Assembly: GCA_003415625.1 (NCBI GenBank)
Contig: PYIU01000001.1
Span: forward strand, 1,302,001 to 1,366,000
Source of the DNA: Aquanectria penicillioides
Taxonomy: Eukaryota > Ascomycota > Sordariomycetes > Hypocreales > Nectriaceae
Reading direction: 5' to 3'
Length of the DNA: 64,000 nucleotides
This document shows, in pieces, positions 13,124 through 23,524 of the stretch. The translations under genes were made by a program, and so were the position numbers. The notes under the pieces were generated by a model. It worked only from the letters and a program-made list of their open reading frames with translations, ran no database searches and was not told the origin of the DNA. Every line of letters starts with the position of its first letter. Position 1 is the first letter of the stretch.

Positions 13124-13565
13124 CTAAATGTAGTTCAAAGCACTGCCAGCTCTCAACCAGTTGATCTGGTGTCCGTGATATGAATGGTTCAGCTTCGCGG
13201 TCCAGTGTGTTCCAGCTCGTGATGTTACCTTCATCGTGACGTGTTGGCCTGGTTGCAACTCCCCTTCATCCACATCTAGCAGACTGATGACATCGCCCTC
13301 CATGATCTTGTCATAATCTGTGGGATCATCAAATGTCAAAGGTAACATGCCTTGCTTCTTTAAGTTAGTTTCGTGAATGCGAGCGAAACTCTTCGCAATG
13401 ATAGCCACGCCGCCCAAGAACCAAGGCTCAAGAGCCGCGTGCTCTCTTGAGCTTCCCTCTCCATAGTTGTCATCACCAATGATGCAGAAGCGACGCTTTT
13501 GCTTTTGAAGGGTCTTCGCAACCTCCGGGACTGGTTTCAACTCTCCGTCTCTAGGATGAGAATCG
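13124..13565 (-). pseudogene. aconitase-family C-terminal (swivel) domain fragment
   Basis: About 145 codons of an aconitase-superfamily hydratase are present, whereas whole enzymes have about 750-780 residues. Only the swivel domain remains: GDDNYGEGSSREHAALEP with the catalytic Ser/Arg loop, then SFARIHETNLKKQG and MLPLTF, ending near WLRAGSALNYI. The three Fe-S-binding domains are absent, and nothing like them lies upstream on this strand. Where relatives have ALEPR this copy has ALEPW, which CGG to TGG would explain. The homology stops at about 13565, where an amidohydrolase fragment on the other strand begins. It cannot make an active aconitase. Which member (aconitase, homoaconitase or a catabolic paralogue) cannot be told from this part. 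Confidence 0.8.
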
Positions 13566-13572
13566 ACACCTG

Positions 13573-14403
13573 ACTACACCTGCGGCGACAGTGCAGGATT
13601 TCATCGATTTCAAACGTAAACTGGGCATTACAAAATCCGTTCTAACCCACGAACTGTCAGATGGCGACGATTGCACTTCTTTGAAGGCGTTCATTCCACA
13701 GCTTGGGAGTATGAGCACCAAAGCCATTGGCGTTATCGACCCCGAGGCGACAATTGATGAGGAGATCCACCAGATGCACGGTGCAGGCACCAGGGGTGTG
13801 AGGGTCAATTTATATCGATACGCCGCAATGGAGAACGTTGACCTTCAAAAAGAAAGCTCTCGAAGCGCATCCGAAGAGAATTACCCAGCTTTCACTACCT
13901 TGGAGTTTGACAATGACCACGATTCACACTGAGTTTTGGGTTGACTTGGAGCCATTCGTCCGACAAAACGTGGCAAAAAATGAAATACCATTGATAACTG
14001 ACCACTTTGCTCTGCTCAAAGGCCTCAGTAGGCTTCTGGCCGATATAGGAAGGACCCAACTCAACAACCTGGCTTCGAGCCCATTATGAGACTGGTATGA
14101 AGTGGGCATCTTTGGGTTAAACTAAGCGCCCCCTATCGAGTGAGTGAATTGGCACCCGGATATGAGGACCTCAGATTTTTGGTTCGAGCCTTTATCGACG
14201 CCAATAAACATCGAGTCTTGTGGGGTAGTGACTGGCCTCATACGCCCCGTATGAACGTTCGGCCCCGCGATGAAGCCATGACGGAGACCCTTTACTTGAT
14301 CGTTGATGATGAGGCGTGGCTGCAAAGTTTGAGGCTTTGGCTCTCGGATGAGGAGTGGGATTTAGTAATGGTGCAGAACCCGAGTCAATTGTTCAATTCA
14401 TAA
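13573..14403 (+). pseudogene. amidohydrolase (TIM-barrel, PDC-hydrolase/sulfomuconolactonase-like), truncated and frameshifted
   Basis: This is a fragment of an amidohydrolase-2 (PF04909-type) enzyme that hydrolyses cyclic lactones. Homology starts at about TPAATVQDFIDFKRKLGI, so the N-terminal metal-binding HxH part is missing. Blocks in order are SVLTHELSDGDDCTSL, GTRGVRVNLYRY, LPWSL, PLITDHFALLKG, VKLSAPYRVSELAPGYEDL and VLWGSDWPHTPRM (the conserved GSDWP loop), ending QNPSQLFNS at 14403. The frame shifts +1 near 13845 inside an A-run, shifts back near 14055, and is stopped by TGA at 14098-14100 where CGA (Arg) would fit. Introns do not explain these breaks. Its neighbours are an aconitase fragment and an RraA-type gene. 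Confidence 0.78.
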
Positions 14404-14541
14404 CAATCCAGCTTTTGGCCACACATCTAGACAGTCAACCTTTAAAGTCTTGTCACCCACAATACATATCAATTAAAACATCTTAGCTTGATTTATGGCT
14501 CAATCGTGGCATCTCGGGTTATTGAGACTACAGACGCCAAG

Positions 14542-14580
14542 GAAGAAGAAGAAGAAGAAGAAGAAGAAGAAGAAGAAGAA
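14542..14580 (+). repeat. (GAA)13 microsatellite
   Basis: Thirteen uninterrupted GAA units lie in the 3' spacer between the amidohydrolase remnant and the convergent RraA-type gene. Confidence 0.97.
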
Positions 14581-14630
14581 AGAGACTGAAATCGATTGAG
14601 GCATATAGTATTTTTTTCCTATATATTCTT

Positions 14631-15479
14631 TCACACCGTCTTGATCAAGTGACCCATCTCCGCCCCTCGACGGAGCTCGGCAAACATCTTCTGATCAACT
14701 TCGGCCCTCTCTTGGCATAGCGCAACCACCTGATCGATCAGGGAGACTGGTGTAACTACGACGCCATCCGCATCGCCAATTAATATGTCTCCAGGGTTTA
14801 TCCACAAGCCTCCTTTATATTGTAACGGGACATTGGCTTTTGATGCTCTTGTAAATGTGTTGGAACCGAGGACAGATGTCTCCTTGGAGAAAACCTATGC
14901 CTTTCAGAAGATCCTACAAGTGTATCGAAGGAAAATTATCCGTGGAAATCTTACTCGAAATCCCATTTCGTTGTGCTCTCTGACATCCCTTATACGTCCA
15001 TCGACGACGACTGCTTGGGTTCCGAGCCATTTAGCTCTAGTGGACATCAGCCCACCCCAGCAGGTTGAGTATAGCCCTTTGGGTTCTTGAATATACATGA
15101 TGCCTCCTTCTTCGTTGTGGTCGACGAAATGCTTGTCCAGTTTTGGTGCCGATGTATTGCTCATTTCAACCATTTGAACCGTCACCGCGTGTCCCATGAC
15201 GCGGGTTTCGGAGCCTGGGGAGAACATGCGGATTCCATCGAGAAACCCGCCAAAGAGATATTTGAGCTTCACCAGTGCATCACCAACCTGAGATCGAAGA
15301 GAAAACTTTAGACAACATGACAGGGTCAATGCTATTCTGCTCACATCACATGCGGCGAATTGACGTAACTGCTCAAGAAAGCGTTTCGAGGTCATAGCGG
15401 ATGCATATAATGAACCGCAGGTAGATGGGACAGGATCTGGAATTATAGCAGCATTTATCGCCACCACCCGCGAACTCAC
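14631..15479 (-). CDS. RraA-family aldolase/lyase (HMG/CHA aldolase-like)
   Basis: Proteins of this fold cleave or decarboxylate 2-oxo acids, such as 4-hydroxy-4-methyl-2-oxoglutarate or 4-carboxy-4-hydroxy-2-oxoadipate to pyruvate plus oxaloacetate, with a divalent metal. Exons 15479-15345, 15287-14955 and 14894-14631 join in frame to 243 residues. Visible are ACDVGDALVKL at the N-terminus, WGGLMSTRAKWLG, the active-site VVVDGRIRDV with its Arg and Asp, SNTFTRASKANVPLQYKGG, and NPGDILIGDADGVVV. Met at 15395 (MTSKRFLEQL) is an alternative start and would give a more typical N-terminus. It looks intact. It lies next to an amidohydrolase and an aconitase fragment, which suggests aromatic ring-cleavage catabolism, but no substrate can be read from sequence. 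Confidence 0.82.
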
Positions 15480-16079
15480 TTCTCACCAAGGTAGTCTAGT
15501 GTGGTCACCGAAGCAATCCGCTGACCCAGGTCAAGATCGGCCCTACCCGATAGCGGCACCGAGATCTCAACAGGACTCAGGGCAAGGCTTATTTGTCACC
15601 TTTCTCCTATTGGTTGGTTCTTAGTGTGTTAGGCATTTCCTATAGTGGTTCGAATCGATGTCCCCATCGGATCGTTCCGATTAGCGTCTGCTTTGGTTAC
15701 AGGGTGAGTCGACCGAGTCACGCAATGTTTGTAGTAATATAATTGCCACAGGGGAAGGAAACATGGACCCTTCGAGTGTATTGCATTGTATCATTTAAAA
15801 TGAGCATTAGAGCAGTGATTATATAAAGAAACTGACAATAAAAGTTGTTTCCATAATGCGTTTGTTGATCTCGCTAGCCTCTCAACTGGAAGGTTCAAAT
15901 AGGAGAATTCTAGATAATATTGTAGTTTCAAAGAAATGTCACGTTTAGGTAGGCAAATTAGTAACGTGTAATGTAACTGCAATGTGTCTGGATCGGGAGT
16001 ATGTTGTTGGTTGTTATAGCAAGAGCTGGGATTTGTGAGATGTAGTGGGCATGCTACAAGTTGGCTCGGCCTGAAATTC
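15480..16079. other. intergenic, 5' side of the RraA-type gene and 3' side of the PARG-like gene
   Basis: No gene is recognised here. A GGTTCGAATC word at 15647-15656 resembles a tRNA T-loop but lacks pairing arms. Confidence 0.5.
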
Positions 16080-17294
16080 CTATTGACTTGAAAGGTCGTT
16101 GGTATGGTTGATTGGGTCTTTCCTAGATCCCTCACCATTGTCAAGAGTGTCATATCGTGGAAGTTGGTTGACCAGGCTCGCAAGAACAGAGCACAAGCCT
16201 TCCTTAACTTGCTGGTTCGTCGCCATGCCAATCCGCGTTTCTAACTCGCGAACCCTAGCTTTCAACTCCGCAATTTTCAGCTCCTCTGGACTGAGCTCTT
16301 GGGATTCATCAGTCTCCTCTGATTCCAAATTCCCTTCTCGCAGAAGGCCCTCGCCAAACGCGGCCCCGAAAGCAGTGGCCATTCCTGCATCTTTGATGGC
16401 AAATGTCACCTCGCCAACTCCAGCCCACAATTCCTTTTTACCCTTCCTTTTCCCCCTGTCTTTCTTGGGTAGAAGTACCTTGCGCCAAGCCAAGGCAATC
16501 TCTGACACAGGATTCCCGTAGGCCCCACAGCCCCAGGCCCCCAAAACAACATGTGTAATGCCCTTCAACTGACAGATTCGCATCACCATTCTCATCTTTT
16601 GAATGACCAATTCTCGATCTTTTTCATTTGCATAGGAGCCCCATCCCTCGTCACTGCGTTCAGTCTCAGGGCCCCGGATCATGGCGGCGCTGATACAATT
16701 CACGAACCATCGATCATTTTTTGCCAACACGTCATCCACTCCATCGTCCCTGAAGACGAGAACGTCAGGCGTATACACGGCCCCTAGCTCCGGCAAACGA
16801 TAGTAGGTGTCTTTCAGAGATGGAAGCAATGTGGTGCGCATACAGAGCGATTCTTCCTGACTACCGGCACCATTCAGAAACCCGCCGCCCGGAGACAGGG
16901 GGGAAGCCATATTCAGGATTGCCACCTTCCGCTCTCTGATAAGGCGACCCTGAACCCCAACAGTCTTAGCGAAGAGCAGGGAGTGGGCAGCCACAAGTGT
17001 ATCGACCTGTCGAAGCGTAAGACGGGGTCCATCGGTAGAGCAGCTGTCGTCGTTGGAGTCTGGAGAGGTCGTCGTGGAGTGCATTGGTTGTGGGTCAAGA
17101 ATTAGTTCTGCTTGTTCCAACCCTAGTCTGGCGCGGGGATGCGTCGACAACAATGATGGGATCAGATGATTCATTGTCGCTTTCGCTCTCTTTGCCCGAG
17201 CATCGCGGCGAAAACTCGCGGGCGGCTGACCCGTTGAAGGCTCTGTCCTTCCCATCACGGTGATCTGGTCGGCGCCGTAAGGTCGGGTAATCAT
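16080..17294 (-). CDS. microbial-type PARG-like macrodomain protein (TIGR02452/DUF2263)
   Basis: A single uninterrupted exon of 404 residues. The centre carries the microbial poly(ADP-ribose) glycohydrolase signature: NMASPLSPGGGFLNGAG followed at once by SQEE, that is the GGG-x(6-8)-QEE loop whose Glu hydrolyses the ribose-ribose bond. Later come YTPDVLVFRDD, NCISAAMIRGP and HVVLGAWGCGAYGNP, typical of this family. The N-terminal 120 residues are basic and probably loose. The C-terminus has an acidic stretch and a short coiled-coil-like segment (EELKIAELKARVRELETRIG). Expected activity is removal of ADP-ribose or poly-ADP-ribose from proteins in nucleus or cytosol. Catalytic residues are present. 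Start 17294 is the first Met of the open frame; a later Met is possible. Confidence 0.85.
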   Translation of the reverse strand: MITRPYGADQITVMGRTEPSTGQPPASFRRDARAKRAKATMNHLIPSLLSTHPRARLGLEQAELILDPQPMHSTTTSPDSNDDSCSTDGPRLTLRQVDTLVAAHSLLFAKTVGVQGRLIRERKVAILNMASPLSPGGGFLNGAGSQEESLCMRTTLLPSLKDTYYRLPELGAVYTPDVLVFRDDGVDDVLAKNDRWFVNCISAAMIRGPETERSDEGWGSYANEKDRELVIQKMRMVMRICQLKGITHVVLGAWGCGAYGNPVSEIALAWRKVLLPKKDRGKRKGKKELWAGVGEVTFAIKDAGMATAFGAAFGEGLLREGNLESEETDESQELSPEELKIAELKARVRELETRIGMATNQQVKEGLCSVLASLVNQLPRYDTLDNGEGSRKDPINHTNDLSSQ

Positions 17295-18084
17295 GTTGGA
17301 AAAGTGAACGACTGCGTACGACGATGGAGTTGAGTACCTAGGTCCCTATTAGACTAATTTACAAAGGCTTGTAGTGTGCGCCACTAAAATTGCATATACG
17401 GACAGGATAGGTGCTTAGAATGCTCGGTGGGGCACCAGCCTGGGCTGAGGACCTTGATAGCTTTGGGTGCGGAGGGGATCGTGCTATCGGCTTTCTCCCG
17501 CCTCCTCAAGGTAATTAATGTAACGGGGCAATATAAGCTTGGTACTTGGCAGACAAAAAAAAAGGATGAGACTTGTTTTAGGACCTGGCTGTGGCTTCAG
17601 TATCATAGTCGGCTGAGTCGAAGACAAAAGCCAACAGATGGGACCAGGTAGTCGTTTCGGAGAGTGTAAGTCAAAGGATAAGAATGAACTCAAATCTAAT
17701 GATATCGCCATCGGATTGATAAGCGAAAAAAGCCTTGGAGCAGCTCTAAACCCCGAGAATGTTTGCATCATTACCTATTGCATTTGAAGAAATTGTCCGC
17801 TTATTTTTCAAGCTCTCTTAATTTCCAATTTTCAGTTTAAAAAACAGAAGCACACAATAGCCAACCTGTAGCATAGCATAGATTTAGAGGGTACGATTGA
17901 GCCATGAGGTAGTGCACCTGAATACCTCTGTTTTGCATAAGAATTGCGTTCTCGAAAATATTTGATAACATGTTGGAAGATGAGTACCCTGCAACAACAC
18001 GCTATTCCATTGGCATGTGAATCCGTCATTAGGGCCTAGACATAAATTATTCAACACCAAAGCACATAATAACTCAGTACGGTA
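17295..18084. other. intergenic, no gene recognised
   Basis: This is the promoter side of the PARG-like gene and the 3' flank of the regulator remnant. A 95-codon frame at 17484-17771 (-) has no recognisable motif and overlaps another frame antisense. Confidence 0.5.
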
Positions 18085-19200
18085 TCAAGGAATCTCCAAG
18101 TTCGGAGAAGAAACCGAATGCCTTTCCACAGACTTAGTGTCAGTTGACGGGAACCTTGACAAAGATTGATACTTACCGAAGAATCGAGATCGAGCCAATC
18201 AGTGGGTTGCCATTGACTAAGAGGGTTTCCATATGGTTCTTCCTGGGTTTCAAATATCGATGAGAAGTTATCTGTCATTAACTCAAGTGCTTGCTCTGCA
18301 CTGCTGGAGACGATTGTCGCCTCTTGGCGAGACCCTGGTGGCAAATTTTGACGCGAAGCGCCCTGGTGGCTGTGTTGTTTGGCTTCTAGCCTTAGTTCCT
18401 CAATGATAACACTATATCTCTTGCTGTTTGATTCGGCAATCGCTCTGCTTAGGTAGGATTGGCATCGTTCAGCTAATATGAAAAGCGAAGTGTCTTCCAT
18501 TTCCATTACACCATTTGTTTTTCGTATAATTTCCCATACGTAAACGATGGCTAGGGCGCAGAAGGTAACGTATGGAGTCCACCAGAGTGCAAAGAATAGA
18601 ATGTGCCCTTCTGAAAACATGTGGTGGACGATTTCGAGCGTGTTCTTTGCTGCACCGATGCATTCGGTCACACTGGCCCTGAGGCCGGTTTCGTTGATTT
18701 GAGAAGAGTAATCCAGTAAAAAAGGCCTATTCGCATGCATGATGGCATGGCAATATGCTAATTTCAATGCAATAGATTGACGAGCGAAGCTTGGATTTAG
18801 GCTTGAAGGGCGGACAGTTCCCAGATAAGGTGGGAGATCCTTTTTCCATTCGTGTAACTCAAGTGTGAACCTTTGGGCAGAAGCGAGGCGATCATGACCT
18901 TGTACCATCGGTTTTAGGGAGTAAACATTCCTAGAGATGTTTTCGATGATTCGAGCTATCCTAAAAATTGGGTCAGAATTAAACCTTATGACGGTATGGC
19001 GGACTTGCCTGTCATGAAAGATTAATGAATCCACATGACAATCCATCTGAGGTTCAGATGAAGAAGGCCCTTGGATCGACATGTCTTCATCATTAACCCG
19101 CTCGGGATAGTCCTGATCAACATCCTCGTCATGATAGAACCGCGGTCGACCGAATACCACAGCAAGATATTTGTCGATGGTGTAGGCAATCCAGAATGTC
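18085..19200 (-). pseudogene. Zn2Cys6-type transcription factor, 5'-truncated (middle homology region onward)
   Basis: This is the C-terminal two thirds of a fungal-specific transcription factor. It opens at RTFWIAYTIDKYLAVVFGRP, the familiar core of the fungal_trans middle homology region, and continues with ARQSIALKLAYCHAIMHANR and LDYSSQ to a Ser/Gln-rich tail. A 44-bp intron (18133-18176) leads to the end NLEIP. The DNA-binding zinc cluster, linker and first half of the homology region are absent. Upstream of 19200 on this strand lies CTAAC plus AAAAG, a good branch site and 3' splice site, but the next exon is not there because MFS sequence begins on the other strand. The remaining frame has no stop. 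A protein without the zinc cluster could not bind DNA itself. Confidence 0.8.
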
Positions 19201-19254
19201 CTTTTACGTTAGCTCCCCTCAGAAATCACTGATATTCAGCACTAACTTACCCAG

Positions 19255-20367
19255 GGCAGGATTTCTTCCCGGTGCAATTTTGATCATCTCTAATTGGTAC
19301 TTGCCAAACGAAACTCAAGTCCGTATCGCCCTTCTATATACCTCAGCCGCAACTGGTGGTGCATTTTCTGGACTTCTGGCCTTTGCCATTGCAAAAATGG
19401 ACGGAATGGCCGGGCTTGATGGTTGGCGTTGGATCTTCATTATTGAAGGCCTCTTCACCGTCTTCGTTGCCATTCTGTGTGCTTTTCTACTTTGTGACTC
19501 TCCGGCACTCTCCACAGGCTGGTTAGACACTGATGAGATCCGCTATCTCGAGCTTCGTCAGCTCAGTCGCCACACAACCTCTGCGTCAGGGAGCAACGGA
19601 CAGCATGGCTATTCCACTGCCGCAACATTCAAAGATATTCTTTTCGATTATAAGATATATCTTCTGACCTTTGCAAACTGGTCAAACGCTGTACCCAACT
19701 ACGCGATGAAATTTACGATGCCTAGCATCTTGAAAGGAATGGGATATACTTCTTCAACAGCACAGCTGATGACCATTCCGCCATACATGGTTGGTGCTGT
19801 CTCTGCCTTTGTGTTCGCCATTTTTGCAGACAGATATTCATGGCGCTATCCTTTCATATTGGGCCCGCAGTGTTGTCTGGTAACATCCTTCATCATACTG
19901 TTTGTGAAATCCGGAGAAATTGAGAAGAACATTGGCACCTGCTATTTTGCTGTTTGCTTGGCGACACTAGGGTAGGTTTTCCCTAGCAAAACTATTTGAA
20001 CCATCTAACCTGACGTAGGATGTATCCAATCCTACCGGCGGTCAATGCTTGGAATGTTGCAAATACCCCTGACCCCACCAAGCGTTCCATAAACATTGGT
20101 CTTCTTGTGTGTGCTGGTAATATAGGTGGTCTGATTGGGTCTTATATCTACCTTGATAGCGAGCAACCACGATACCCAACAGGATACGGAACATCACTGG
20201 CCTTCGCAGTCGCCGGAATCATTGCTGCCACGGCCCTAGAGATTTTGCTAAAGAGAAGCAATGCAAAGAAGGCACAAATGACTGAGGAGGATATTCAAGC
20301 TCGATACTCACAGCAAGAGCTGCTCCGGATGGGTGAGAGAAGCCCTCTTTTCAAATATGCGCTATGA
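19255..20367 (+). pseudogene. MFS transporter (allantoate-permease/ACS type), 5'-truncated
   Basis: Exons 19255-19971 and 20019-20367 join in phase across a 47-bp intron. The reading begins in the fourth helix region (AGFLPGAILIISNWYLPNE), then WRWIFIIEG, a short central loop, ANWSNAVPNYAMKFTMP, and later helices to LFKYAL. The N-terminal three helices, with the DRxNI-type motif expected in this family, are missing. The first exon starts after CTAAC plus CCCAG, a good 3' splice site, yet upstream sequence belongs to the divergent regulator. A local Met at 19196 exists but would encode unrelated residues. The remaining nine or so helices are undamaged. It is related to, but not a recent copy of, the MFS gene at 10-12 kb. 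Confidence 0.8.
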
Positions 20368-20814
20368 GGACCGCAAGGGCTACAGTGGTGAATGCCCAAC
20401 ACTATGACGCCTTTATGAGATTTTGTAACTGACCAGATCTGGAGGGTGTGAAAAATGGGTCAAGATCGAAAGTCACCCCTTTACCCATTGCACTGAGCAT
20501 AATTCCATCATTATCTTTAACGATAGGATGTATTCTCTGATAATTCAAGCTTCGCTGTGTGAATGCATGACGGCTTACAAGAAATCTTCAGTACGCTACG
20601 AGTTCGATATTAGTCGATGTTCACAGGTCGACGATCTTGGATTAAATTAGAACTGTTACACTCCGAAATAATTCCTGTTGATTCTTATTTGTAGTGAATG
20701 ACTGCTACAATCTGAATTTGGAGAGTATTACAATTTATGCATTCGAGCTTCGCACGTTCAACCTAGACTAGTCCCTCTCAACGGCCCCTTGAACACTTCC
20801 TACTAAAACTTAAT
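20368..20814. other. intergenic between convergent MFS remnant and alcohol oxidase gene
   Basis: Nothing beyond 3' flanks was seen. It holds no long open frame. Confidence 0.5.
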
Positions 20815-23524
20815 TTAAAGGCGGTATGGGACTGCAAGCTCTCCAGGGGCGTTATAGGTTGGGACCTTCATCTCTAGAGCTTCACCAGAGTATCCCAAGT
20901 CCTCAGCTACAAGCATGGCGGCTTTCTCGCCAATGAGCAGAGCTGTCGAATAAGTGTTGCACCCAACGTTGTCTGGAAGTTGTCTTAGCAAGCCGAACAC
21001 CTCAAAGAGAATTGAAAAGAATTACCTGGGCAGATACTCAAATCGGCCACCTTTAATCCCTTTACTCCATGGACATTCAGTCTTTCATCAAGAACACCGT
21101 TCTTGACGATACTGTTGCCGTTTCTTGGTGCCATGGAGCAGGTTCCCAGGCTGTGCCAGGTGCTCTCAACGTGACGCTTGACCCATTCCTCAACGGCCTT
21201 GATATCACTCGCACTGTAATTGAGCTCATCTCTTGTGTTTACCTTGTTAGAACTCAGGATATTGGTGCCGGCATTGTTTTCTGCTTCTGGAATTGGTAGA
21301 GACCAGCTTCCATGGCCAATTCCCGCCGTCAAGTTGCCAGGGAGCGCGTAGGCTTTGGTTGTGGGAAGGTCCATGTCGTGGGTACGGGCGGGCGAATCAT
21401 AGTCAAAGATTGGGTGCTGCTGGGGTTAGCACCTGGAAATGGTCATTTGATCGCGAGACATACCATGTTTTCAACCTCGCCGGCATAAGCGTCCATCCTG
21501 CGAGCAGTTTCACGAGATTTGATGTATCCCCAGACCATTGGAACCATGTCACGTTCATCATTCATGAATCCAGCATCAAAGTCCGGAACTTCATAGGGAT
21601 CTGCACTCTTGATATGGGTGCTTCCTCGAGAGAAGGGGTATTCGAGGAAGTGGAACATTGTGAAGAACTTTCCAGGAGGCCTGCAGTTTCGTCAACTAGT
21701 GATCACCATGAACAAACGGGAAATAAACTGTGATGACTTACATGAGCATATGGTCTCCAAACCATCCAGCAATTACAGAATAGTGCATCACTGGTTTGTC
21801 AGGTTTGTTCTCGAAGTAACTCTTCCAGCCGTCCTTGAAATGAGGAGTTGGCCAAGTCTCAAATTCCCTAAGCTCTTGTTCGGTGGGTCGAATTTTGACA
21901 CCGGCTTCAATCCCGTTTGTGGCGAGAGGACCGGTTCCATTAAGGTGCCATTGATCGAATACACCTAATTTAGGAGTTAGGGAACACATGGGAGATACAA
22001 AAATGGCCGAATTATTTGTACTCACGCTTCTGAACTTCGGGGTCGCCTCGGACAAAATCATCAAAACTCTCAGTGTCGGGCTTCGCTCGATAGACAGAGA
22101 AGGTCAGATCTGAATGGTTGTTTAGTAGAGATCGAAGTAGCTGGATTCAGATCAGACATACAATGGTCCTGGAAATTCTCTCCCACTCCTGGAAGGTTCA
22201 CGAGACAGTTGACTCCTGCAGCCTTCAGCTTTTCGGGATGTCCAATTCCGGATCTTTGCAAAATCAGTGGCGAAGACAAAGTGCCACCTGAGACAACAAT
22301 CTGTTTGCGAGCGCGGAATGTTCGGGTCTGTGGCTGTCCGCCCAGAGGCTTTACTGGTACAGTCTGAACTGCAACAGCTCGGCCATTCTCCATAATTATC
22401 TTGTCCACCTTCGTACTTGTCGCAAGATAGAGGTTGCTATGAACCGCACGAGTCGCATGGATGTCTAGATGAGAGTGTCAGGAAAATTCATCGTAATATT
22501 TAAACAAGGCGTCTTACAAGCATGGGCCGAATCACTTCTCCTTCCCGTATCCCTGTTAATCCACTTGAGCCACTTCAAGATGTCAGCACCACAGTCTGTT
22601 TCGACAAATGAGTTTGTTATGAGGAATGTATTTCTTACGTGTTCAGCACCATGTCCGGTGGTTAGGTCCTGAAGGTCGTCAACAATTGGAATTCCTTGGC
22701 TATCTGCCGCTCGTAGGAAGTCCTCTTTGATAGGGTACGTATAATTGCCAAATGAAACTTTGATAGGCCCTTCAAAACCATGAATATCCTTGTTCTGAGA
22801 GGGTCTTTGATATGTCTCATGTTTTTTCATGAGTGGGAGAAGTTCTTCAGTCGTCCAGCCCTTGGACTGAAAGTCATCATCTAGTAACAGGAAAAGAAGA
22901 ATAGGGAGTTAGTTGCATATTGGAAATTAATGACAAGATGGCATAATTGTTTCAGGCTTACAATCCGAAGCGGAAGCACGAGTGTACATCATGAAATTGA
23001 TTGAAGAGCCACCGCCTAGAATATGGGCACATGGCACAACAGCCTTACGGCCATTGAGCCACTTTGAGGGCCGAGATTCATAAAACGAAGCAGTCTTCGA
23101 GTCAAGTTTCATATTTCGGGGGTAAATGCCCGGACGAAAGACCCAAGGGTTATTTAGGTTATTCTCTCCCGCTTCAATGAGAAGCACCTTGAGATTGCGG
23201 TCAAGGTTGGCAAGACTGTCTCGAATTAGTCGGGTTCAATTTAAAATAGGTATAGGAAGAGTTGGTTTGTCCAAATTGATAGTGGGTATTTTTCTTCTGG
23301 GATTTTGTTCTGGGATTTTTCATACGTAGGATCGCTGAAGTCAACAAACAAGAAATAACTTACCGACCCGCAACCACACACCCGCATGATCCACCGCTGA
23401 TCAAATCACCCTGATTAGCCACATGTGTCGGATCCCCATGCAAACAGTAGTAATCTTACCCGCAAACGATGATGTCAAACTCATCTGGGAGTGTGCTTTG
23501 ATACTGTGAAAGGTTGGAAGCCAT
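20815..23524 (-). CDS. alcohol (methanol) oxidase homologue, GMC family
   Basis: An FAD enzyme oxidising short primary alcohols to aldehydes with H2O2 release. Eleven exons join in phase: 23524-23460, 23396-23364, 23215-22962, 22880-22639, 22572-22518, 22464-22162, 22109-22026, 21964-21742, 21680-21464, 21416-21026 and 20972-20815, giving about 674 residues. The tenth exon could begin three bases earlier. FAD-binding GGGSCG is near residue 22, followed by LIEAGENNLNNPW, HILGGGSSINFMMYTR, HWLKWINRDTGRRSDSAHA and NGTGPLATNGIEAGVKIRP, all very close to yeast methanol oxidase. The catalytic pair is kept: His in STWHSLGTCS and Asn in DNVGCNTYSTALL. It ends PYRL, not the ARF-type peroxisomal signal of yeast oxidases, so location is open. 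It looks intact. It could use methanol from pectin or from demethoxylated lignin aromatics. Confidence 0.9.

Noticed and set aside
15647..15656. GGTTCGAATC, like a tRNA T-loop
   Set aside because: The five bases on either side do not pair, and no acceptor or anticodon arm could be found around it.
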